From positions 186,001 to 250,000 of the forward strand of contig JAAVLQ010000002.1 of NCBI GenBank assembly GCA_012103075.1: a stretch of DNA of 64,000 bases, given 5' to 3'. How positions within the stretch are numbered: position 1 is the stretch's first letter; each line of letters opens with the position of its first letter. The DNA is from Brucella cytisi. GTDB lineage: Bacteria > Pseudomonadota > Alphaproteobacteria > Rhizobiales > Rhizobiaceae. The notes under the pieces are model-generated. The model had not been told where the DNA came from and made no database searches. It saw nothing but the letters and a program-made list of their open reading frames with translations. This document shows, in pieces, positions 57,658 through 64,000 of this stretch. The position numbers and the translations under genes are program-made.

Positions 57658-57735
57658 ACTAGTGGTCTTTTGCGATTCCGACATTTGCTCGGTGCCTGTA
57701 TCAGAGAGACGCAAATGTCGGAATCAGACCACTAG
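57658..57735. repeat. CTAGTGG palindromic element, copy B
   Basis: Outer arms ACTAGTGGTC (57658) and GACCACTAG (57727-57735); inner perfect 15-bp arms GATTCCGACATTTGC (57674-57688) and GCAAATGTCGGAATC (57711-57725). It is only 12 bases from copy A, with the same ends and length but different inner sequence. It looks like a member of a small palindromic-element family with variable stems. Confidence 0.85.
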
Positions 57736-57838
57736 CGCTTTGAGAATACGGACCGGTCAGGAAACAGGCACGGTCTACGCACGCAGGGGCAGTTCCGGTA
57801 TCAGCGGAATTATCAGGGGCTTTCCGTGTTTTTTTTTA

Positions 57839-57888
57839 GCCGCATTTCCGGACGCGAGACCGCTTCGCGCTTTTCGGGATTGCACTTG
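57839..57888. repeat. Partial Bru-RS-like repeat
   Basis: GCCGCATTTCCGGACGCGAGACCGCTTCGCGCTTTTCGGGATTGCACTT carries the ACCGCTTCGC and CTTTTCGGGAT cores of the element at 25280. The left arm is degenerate. It ends 14 bases before flgK. Confidence 0.55.
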
Positions 57889-57902
57889 TAGGATGGGGTA
57901 AG

Positions 57903-59356
57903 ATGTCGCTTAGTTCTGCTCTTCTGACGGCCAAAAGTTCGCTTGCGGCAACGTCCAAGCAGACCTCCGTTGTCTCTCGCAATATCGCGGGCGCCAACGA
58001 TCCGGATTATTCCCGGCGCACGGCTTCTCTCGTATCGGGGCCTTACGGTTCCCTTTACGTGGGCATCAGCCGGTCGGCGGATGAGGCCTTGTTCAACAAG
58101 TTCATCCAGTCCAACAGTACGGCTTCTTCCTCTTCCATTCTCGCAGGCGGGCTTGACCGCCTTTCGTCGCTTTATTCGGCAGATAATTATTCCGGTTCGC
58201 CATCGGCACTGATCGGCGATTTGCGCGATGCACTCCAGACCTTTGCCGCTTCTCCGTCCAACAGCGCGCTTGGCGACAGTGTTGTTTCCACGGCGCAATC
58301 GCTTGCCAATGCGCTCAATGCCGGAACCAAGCAGGTTCAGTCGCTGCGCAATGATGCGGACCGTGAAATCGCGGATTCCGTCGCCAACATCAATGATCTT
58401 CTCGCCAAGTTCGAAAAGATCAATCAGGAGATCGTCGGCGGTACGCGCGCCAATCGCGATGTCTCCGACTACATGGATCAGCGCGACTCGATCCTGAAGC
58501 AGCTTTCCGGCGAGATCGGCATCACCACCATGATGCGCGGCGATAATGACATGGTCATTTTGCCGAAAACGGCGTGACACTGTTCGAGACCACGGCGCGC
58601 GAGGTGAGCTTCGAGCAATCGACTGTGCTGGCGCCGGGTATTGCCGGCAAGGCGGTGCTGGTGGATGGCGTTCCGCTCAACCACGAGACGTTCGACCAGC
58701 CTTATGGAACGGGCCGCCTGAGCGGATTGCTGCAGTTGCGTGACCAGATCGCCCCGCAATACCAGATGCAGCTTGATGAGATTGCACGCAATCTGGTGAC
58801 GATGTTCGCTGAAAGCGACCAGACCGGTGTTGGCGCGGACAAGACGGGCCTGTTCAGCTGGGGCGGATCGCCGGATGTTCCGGGTGCAGGCCTTTCGGCA
58901 GGTATTGCAGGCACCATCAAGGTGTCTTCGGTTTTCGTTACATCTGAAGGCGGCAGCTCACTTCTTCTGCGCGACGGTGGGGCCAACGGGCCTGACTACA
59001 AATACAATACTGAAGGTGGGGCAGGTTTCAGCGATCGCCTGCGTGCGCTCAACGAAGCATTTTCGGAGCCGATGACCTTTAATTCGGTGGCGGGTCTGGC
59101 GACAAACTCCGGCCTGACGGACTATAGCTCATCGTCGATCAGCTGGCTTGAAGGCAAGCGCCAGAAGGCCAACAGCGAATTCTCCTATAATGCGACGGTT
59201 GCCGGTCAGGCAGACACAGCCCTCTCCAACGCCAACGGTGTCGATATGGATACCGAAATGGCGCTGCTTCTCGATCTTGAACATTCCTATCAGGCATCGA
59301 GCCGGGTGCTGACCACGATCAGCGCAATGCTCGACGATCTTCTCAACGCGGTGTGA
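57903..59356 (+). CDS. flgK: Flagellar hook-filament junction protein FlgK (one frameshift near 58561)
   Basis: 484 residues after repair. N-terminal MSLSSALLTAKSSLAATSKQ with SRNIAGANDPDYSRRTASL is the HAP1 signature. The frame breaks at TTTT near 58558-58561; one more T gives MVIFAENGVTLFETTAREVS. The C-terminus NGVDMDTEMALLLDLEHSYQ and ASSRVLTTISAMLDDLLNAV is conserved. It links the hook with the filament. ATG 57903 follows a good ribosome-binding site. Confidence 0.92.
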
Positions 59357-59361
59357 GGCCA

Positions 59362-60408
59362 ATGAAAGCGCAATCGATTTCCACCTATGGCGCAACGTCA
59401 GCCCTGCGAGCCCTTGTGGCGAAGAACAAGGCCGAGATGTTGAAGGCGCAGCAGGAAGCGACCACGGGAACCGTGTTCGATGTCGGCCTGTCGCTTGGCT
59501 CCAAGTCTGGCCAGACCGTATCGTTGCGGAAGGAATATGACCGTCTGACCGTGCTGACAGACATGAACAAGCTGGTGCAGCAGCGCATGAATGCGACGCA
59601 GACCGCTGCCGGGACGATCATCGAGAACACGCAGAATTTTCTGGGTGATCTGACTGGCGCCAACAATACCGTTGAAAGCGCTGCCACGATTGCAAAGTCG
59701 GCAAAATCCATTCTCAACTCTGTCACCGGTCTGCTCAACACCAGCTATAACGGCGAATATATCTTCGCCGGTGTGAACACCGATGTGAAGCCGGTTGCCG
59801 ACTATACCGAAGGCAGCGCTGCGCAGACAGCAGTGCGACAGGCGTTTCAGACGCATTTCGGCTTTGCTATCGATGATCCGCAGGTGGCGAACATCACCGG
59901 CGATGAAATGAAGGCCTTTCTGGACGGTGATTTCGCCGAAGAGTTCAACGATGCCAACTGGGCCGCAAACTGGTCGGATGCATCGGACACGGTGATCAAG
60001 AGCCGTATTTCGCCGACAGAAACGGCGGATACATCCATCTCGGCCAATGCCGACGGTTTCCGCAAGACCATCATGTCGGCGGTTATGGTGGCTGAATTTG
60101 CAACCATCGGCCTCAACAACTCCGCTTTCAATGCCCTGACTGAAAAGGCGATGCAGACCACGACGACTGCAATCACCGAAACGACGTCGCAACAGACGAC
60201 GCTTGGTCTCGCCCAGTCGCGCACCGAAGCCGCGACGACGCGCATTTCGGCGCAGCAAAAGATCCTGAACCAGTCCGTTCTCAATCTCGAAGAAGTCGAT
60301 CCTTATGAAGCGGCGACACGCGTCAACGCTCTGAAGACACAGATCGAAACGTCCTATTCGCTGACGGTTCAGCTGCAGAATATGAGCCTGCTCAACTATC
60401 TCAGATAG
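59362..60408 (+). CDS. flgL: Flagellar hook-associated protein FlgL
   Basis: Intact 348-residue HAP3. The N-terminal flagellin-like region reads ISTYGATSALRALVAKNKAE, and YNGEYIFAGVNTDVKPVADY is the conserved FlgL core. The C-terminal helix is VDPYEAATRVNALKTQIETS with LTVQLQNMSLLNYLR. It begins five bases after flgK. It precedes flaF by 65 bases. Confidence 0.95.
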   Translation: MKAQSISTYGATSALRALVAKNKAEMLKAQQEATTGTVFDVGLSLGSKSGQTVSLRKEYDRLTVLTDMNKLVQQRMNATQTAAGTIIENTQNFLGDLTGANNTVESAATIAKSAKSILNSVTGLLNTSYNGEYIFAGVNTDVKPVADYTEGSAAQTAVRQAFQTHFGFAIDDPQVANITGDEMKAFLDGDFAEEFNDANWAANWSDASDTVIKSRISPTETADTSISANADGFRKTIMSAVMVAEFATIGLNNSAFNALTEKAMQTTTTAITETTSQQTTLGLAQSRTEAATTRISAQQKILNQSVLNLEEVDPYEAATRVNALKTQIETSYSLTVQLQNMSLLNYLR

Positions 60409-60473
60409 TTGAGATGAATTGAGGACGGACGCAGCATGATGCGAGCCCGTCCGAACTGATAGACGGAGAAACC

Positions 60474-60818
60474 ATGTATCAGATGCGCTACGAAGATGTC
60501 ATGAATGACGATATGGCGAGCGCCAAGGAACGAGAACGGGCATTGTTCGACCGTTCCATCGCAATGCTTGAGGCGGCGAAGGCAAATGGCAACGGCTCGC
60601 GTGAGGCAATTGACGCTACCTATTTCACGACGAAGCTCTGGACTACGATCATCGACGATCTGGGGTCGGAGGAAAATGTGCTGCCGAAGGAACTGAAGGC
60701 CGCGATCATTTCCGTCGGTATTTTCGTGCTGAAGGAGATCGAACGCATCCGCCGGGGCGAAAGCAACGATTACGCCACGCTGATCGAGATCACGCAGTCG
60801 ATCCGGGACGGGCTTTGA
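60474..60818 (+). CDS. flaF: Flagellar biosynthesis regulator FlaF
   Basis: Intact 114-residue protein with the FlaF layout: [20 protein letters not shown], then [20 protein letters not shown] and [20 protein letters not shown]. FlaF and FlbT act as a pair on flagellin expression and secretion in alphaproteobacteria. The stop is one base before flbT, so both are co-translated. Confidence 0.93.
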   Translation: MYQMRYEDVMNDDMASAKERERALFDRSIAMLEAAKANGNGSREAIDATYFTTKLWTTIIDDLGSEENVLPKELKAAIISVGIFVLKEIERIRRGESNDYATLIEITQSIRDGL

Positions 60819-60819
60819 A

Positions 60820-61278
60820 ATGACCCCAAACAGAAAACCGGCCATTCGCCTTTCGCTACGCGCGGGTGAGCGGATCTTCATCAACGGCGCTGTATTGAGA
60901 GCCGACCGCAAGGTTTCGCTCGAACTGCTGAACGATGCGACCTTTCTTCTGGAAAATCATGTTCTCCAGCCGGAAGACACGACGACACCACTGCGTCAGC
61001 TTTATTTCGCAGCGCAGATGATGCTGATCGAACCGGCCATGCGGGAACAGGCCCACACCACTTTCACGCAGATGCTGAAGGGCATGTTTTCGACGTTCAA
61101 GGATGCGGAAATCCTGAACGCGCTGAAGCTGGTCGATGAGCTGGTGCATAACGGGCGCGTTTTCGAGGCGCTCAAGACAATTCGCGCGCAATACCCACGC
61201 GAGGCCGAACTGATGGGCCATGAAAGCCCGGCTTTGCCTGTGGCTGCAACCCGGAAATCTGCGGAGGCAAACCCATGA
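60820..61278 (+). CDS. flbT: Flagellin mRNA regulator FlbT
   Basis: Intact 152-residue protein. [20 protein letters not shown] and [20 protein letters not shown] are FlbT signatures. FlbT binds the flagellin transcript leader in Caulobacter (repression) and activates flagellin production in Brucella. The leader of fliC (46974-47204) is the expected target here. It overlaps flgD by four bases. Confidence 0.94.
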   Translation: MTPNRKPAIRLSLRAGERIFINGAVLRADRKVSLELLNDATFLLENHVLQPEDTTTPLRQLYFAAQMMLIEPAMREQAHTTFTQMLKGMFSTFKDAEILNALKLVDELVHNGRVFEALKTIRAQYPREAELMGHESPALPVAATRKSAEANP

Positions 61279-61685
61279 CCACGACACCGCCGATTGGCAC
61301 GAATACGACGAATAACAACACGACGAACAACAGCAATTCCGCGGCCAACAAGGCGAGCGTCGATTATAATTCCTTCCTGAAGCTTCTGGTAACCCAGATG
61401 CAGAATCAGGATCCGACGCAGCCCATGGACGCGACGCAATATGTTTCTCAGCTTGCGACTTTCTCCAATGTCGAGCAGGCTGTTCAAATGAACAGCAAGC
61501 TTGAAACGCTGATCGCCAATACGTCGCTGACGCAGGCCGAAGGCTGGATCGGCCGCACGCTGACCAATGCCGATGGCAGCATATCGGGCGTCGTGAAATC
61601 CGTCACTATTCAGTCCAACGGCATGCTGGCCGAGCTGGAAGACGGCAAGACGCTTATGATCGGCGCAGGCGTCAAGATCAGCTAG
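61275..61685 (+). CDS. flgD: Hook-cap / hook assembly protein FlgD
   Basis: Intact 136-residue short FlgD. A Thr/Asn-rich N-terminus is followed by the conserved [19 protein letters not shown] segment and [18 protein letters not shown]. The C-terminal half is a short domain ([18 protein letters not shown]), shorter than enteric FlgD, as usual in Rhizobiales. It caps the growing hook. It ends 11 bases before fliQ. Confidence 0.94.
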   Translation: MTTTPPIGTNTTNNNTTNNSNSAANKASVDYNSFLKLLVTQMQNQDPTQPMDATQYVSQLATFSNVEQAVQMNSKLETLIANTSLTQAEGWIGRTLTNADGSISGVVKSVTIQSNGMLAELEDGKTLMIGAGVKIS

Positions 61686-61696
61686 GAACCGACGCG

Positions 61697-61964
61697 GTGA
61701 ACGAAGCCGACGCGCTTGATATAGTCAATTCTGCGATCTGGACCGTGCTTATGGCAAGCGGCCCGGCGGTGCTTGCCGCCATGCTTGCAGGTATCGGCAT
61801 CGCGCTTTTCCGTGCACTGACGCAGATTCAGGAAATGACGCTAACTTTCGTGCCGAAGATCATCGTCATTTTCGTCGTGCTGGCCCCTGACCGCGCCGTT
61901 CGTCGGTGCGCAGATCAATTCCTTCACGCTGCTGGCCTATTCCCGCATAGAAAAAGGTTTTTAG
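61697..61964 (+). CDS. fliQ: Flagellar export gate protein FliQ (one frameshift near 61884)
   Basis: 88 residues after repair, the standard FliQ size. GTG 61697 (MNEADALDIVNSAIWTVLMA). Two membrane helices are visible: VLAAMLAGIGIALFRALTQI and, past the break, LTAPFVGAQINSFTLLAYSR. The frame breaks in CCCC near 61887-61890 (three C expected). It joins FliP in the export channel. It is followed by flhA. Confidence 0.92.
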
Positions 61965-62020
61965 ACCACAGCCTTCGCAAGCTTCGCAAGCTAAGGTCCG
62001 CTTCGTAACAGGAGACGGAT

Positions 62021-64000
62021 GTGCAGCAGGCAGCAGCTAAACCCTTGATGAAAAGCGGACTTCTGACCGGCAGCGATATGGGGCTGGCGGTTGGAATCAT
62101 CATCATCCTGACAGTGCTCTTCCTGCCTGTTCCGGCTGTCGTGCTGGACATCGGTCTGGCATTTTCGATCGCCTTCTCGGTGCTGATTCTGATGGTTGCG
62201 CTCTGGATTCAGCGCCCACTCGACTTTTCCGCCTTTCCGACGGTACTGCTGATCGCCACCATGATGCGATTGTCGCTGAATATTGCGACGACGCGCGTGA
62301 TTCTCACTCACGGCAATGAAGGCTATCTCGCCGCCGGTCATGTGATTCATGGCTTTTCGCAATTCGTGATGGGCGGCGACTTCGTCATCGGTCTGGTCGT
62401 CTTCTGTATTCTCATCATCGTCAACTTCCTCGTCATCACCAAGGGCGCGACGCGTATCGCGGAAGTGGGCGCGCGCTTCACCCTCGACGCCATCCCCGGC
62501 AAGCAGATGGCCATTGATGCCGATCTCTCCTCCGGCCTGATCGATGAAAAGGAAGCGCAGCGCCGCCGTCGCGAGCTGGAAGAGGAAAGCTCCTTCTTCG
62601 GTTCCATGGACGGTGCTTCGAAATTCGTGCGCGGTGATGCGATTGCAGGTCTCATCATCACCGCCGTCAATATTTTCGGCGGCATTATCATCGGCGCCAC
62701 GCGCCACGACATGGATATTGCACACGCAGCTGATGTCTTCACCAAGCTGTCGGTCGGCGATGGTCTGGTCACACAGATTCCGGCCCTGATTGTCTCGCTC
62801 GCCGCCGGTCTTCTGGTGTCGAAGGGCGGCACGCGCGGTTCCGCCGATCAGGCGATCTTCGGCCAGCTTGGCGCTTATCCGAAGGCACTGCTGGTTGCGG
62901 CGATGCTGCTCTTCGTCCTCGGCATCATGCCGGCCTGCCAGCCTTCCCGTTCTTCATGCTCGGCGGCGCAATGGCCTTCATCGGTATTGCCGTACCCCGT
63001 CGACAAGCGCGCCAGCGCGAGGCGGAAGCCAACGAGGCCGGCAAGAAGCAGCGTGAAGCGGAAGAGCAGGAGCGCAATTCCGTCAAGGCGTCGCTCGAAA
63101 CCAACCAGATCGAGCTTTGCCTCGGCAAGCAGCTTTCCGCCCGCCTGATTGCATCGCAGCAGGAGCTGGCGCACCGCGTCAACAAGATGCGCCGCAAGTT
63201 CGCTCAGGAATACGGTTTCGTTATCCCTGAAATCAAGGTCACAGACGATATCGCGCTTCCGCCGAAAAGCTATCGCATCAAGATACATGGCACGGCTGTC
63301 GCCAGCCACGAGTTGCGCGTCGGTGAAACGCTTGTCGTGCTTGGCGACCGTCCGATTCCATCCATTCCGGGTGAGGAAGTACGCGAACCGGCCTTCGGCA
63401 TGCGCGCCTATTCCGTGCCGGAAACCTTTGCGTCCGATCTCCGCCGCGATGGCTATATGACCGTGGATAATCTCTCAGTCCTGCTGACACATTTGAGCGA
63501 AATCGTCCGCAACAATCTGGCCCAGCTTCTTTCCTACAAGGATATGCGCATTCTGCTGGACCGTCTCGGCTCTGAATATCGCAAGCTTCTGGAAGATATC
63601 TGCCCGACGCATATTTCCTATTCGGGCCTGCAGGCGGTGCTGAAGCTGCTGCTCGCCGAACGCATTTCCATCCGCAACCTGCATCTGATCCTTGAAGCCA
63701 TTGCGGAAATCGCGCCGCTCATTCGCCGCCCGGAAATGATCGTGGAACATGTCCGCATGCGCATGGCGCAGCAGATTTGCGGCGATCTTTCCGACAATGG
63801 CGTGCTGAACGTTCTGCGTCTCGGCAATCGTTGGGACCCGGTTTTCCACCAGAGCCTCAAGCGTGACGCCAAGGGTGAAATCGTCGAATTCGACATTGAT
63901 CCGCGCCTGCTGGAACAGTTCGGCACGGAGGCCTCCACCGTCATTCGCAAGCATTTCGACAATGGCGAACGTTTCGTGCTGGTTTCGTCACCGGAAGCGC
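62021..64000 (+). CDS. flhA: Flagellar export gate protein FlhA (partial at right edge; one frameshift near 62933)
   Basis: The first 660 or so residues of the export-gate receptor. Starts at GTG 62021 after CAGGAGA. The N-terminal half has eight or so membrane helices with [20 protein letters not shown] (FHIPEP region), GNEGYLAAG and [20 protein letters not shown]. The break near 62933 (GG, three expected) joins LGIMPG to [20 protein letters not shown]. The C-terminal cytoplasmic domain reads [20 protein letters not shown] and [20 protein letters not shown]. The frame is open to the last base; roughly 35 residues are missing. Confidence 0.94.

Larger units (their letters stand above)
57527..57902. 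other. Repeat-filled intergenic region between flgE and flgK
   Basis: 376 bases without a credible gene, dominated by two tandem long hairpins (57568-57735) and a partial Bru-RS-like element (57839-57888). The flgK ribosome-binding site (AGGATGGGG) is at its end. The hairpins split flgE from the flgK-flgL-flaF-flbT-flgD run and could act as a terminator plus repeat insertion. Confidence 0.65.

Noticed and set aside
57568..57735. The two hairpins as a CRISPR array or an IS element with terminal repeats.
   Set aside because: There are only two units, each self-complementary, with no regularly spaced spacers. No transposase frame lies between or near them.
1..64000. Reading the frameshifted genes as true pseudogenes or phase-variable loci.
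   Set aside because: Breaks hit housekeeping and accessory genes alike. They occur in runs of only 3-7 bases, leave flanking codons well conserved, and are repaired by one base each. Phase-variable tracts are usually longer and confined to surface genes.

Overview
The window comes from an alphaproteobacterium of the Brucella/Ochrobactrum group. The call rests on protein-level recognition: a 282-residue flagellin, a VjbR-type LuxR regulator beside flhB, an FtcR/Rem-type flagellar regulator, the motB-motC-fliK and motE arrangement of Rhizobiales, FlaF and FlbT, and short intergenic palindromes of the Bru-RS kind. No rRNA, tRNA, IS element, prophage or CRISPR array was seen. Divergence from the Brucella proteins I remember suggests an Ochrobactrum-type species, but this was not tested.

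Layout. 1-2.3 kb: end of a molybdate ABC transporter (modB, modC), an acetyltransferase and a small membrane protein. 2.3-6.3 kb (minus): a nickel/cobalt-type exporter with its DUF1007 partner, a LysR regulator and an amidase. 6.3-8.8 kb: an ornithine/lysine decarboxylase with a long structured leader, then an acetyltransferase. 8.8-19.8 kb: a surface-polysaccharide block (Wzz/GumC chain-length protein, Wzx flippase, three glycosyltransferases including a WecG type, a DUF6492 protein, an O-antigen ligase/polymerase and two Gfo/Idh/MocA oxidoreductases). 19.9-22.1 kb: a MOSC protein and gnd. 22.2-26.5 kb (minus): a complete ABC importer (binding protein, two permeases, ATPase). 26.8-30.7 kb: an EmrAB-type efflux pump with a divergent TetR regulator and two matching operators. 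30.9-64 kb: flagellar genes headed by vjbR. flhB-fliG-fliN-orf-fliM-motA run leftward. DUF1217-flgF-fliI through flhA run rightward, with fliC and the regulators ftcR, flaF and flbT inside.

The flagellar region encodes much of a basal body, export gate, motor, hook and filament. Not seen are chemotaxis genes, fliD, fliS, flgM or a sigma-28 gene. fliR would be expected just past the right edge, where flhA is cut off. A TTAA-N7-TTAA site typical of CtrA lies upstream of ftcR and may tie flagellar expression to the cell cycle.

The most striking property is about fifty single-base reading-frame breaks spread evenly over every functional class, including gnd, the decarboxylase and ABC transporter genes. 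Most fall in homopolymer runs, and undoing one base per break restores family-typical lengths and motifs. They are most likely assembly or sequencing errors, not true gene decay. Genes are therefore annotated across their full extent, with break points noted.
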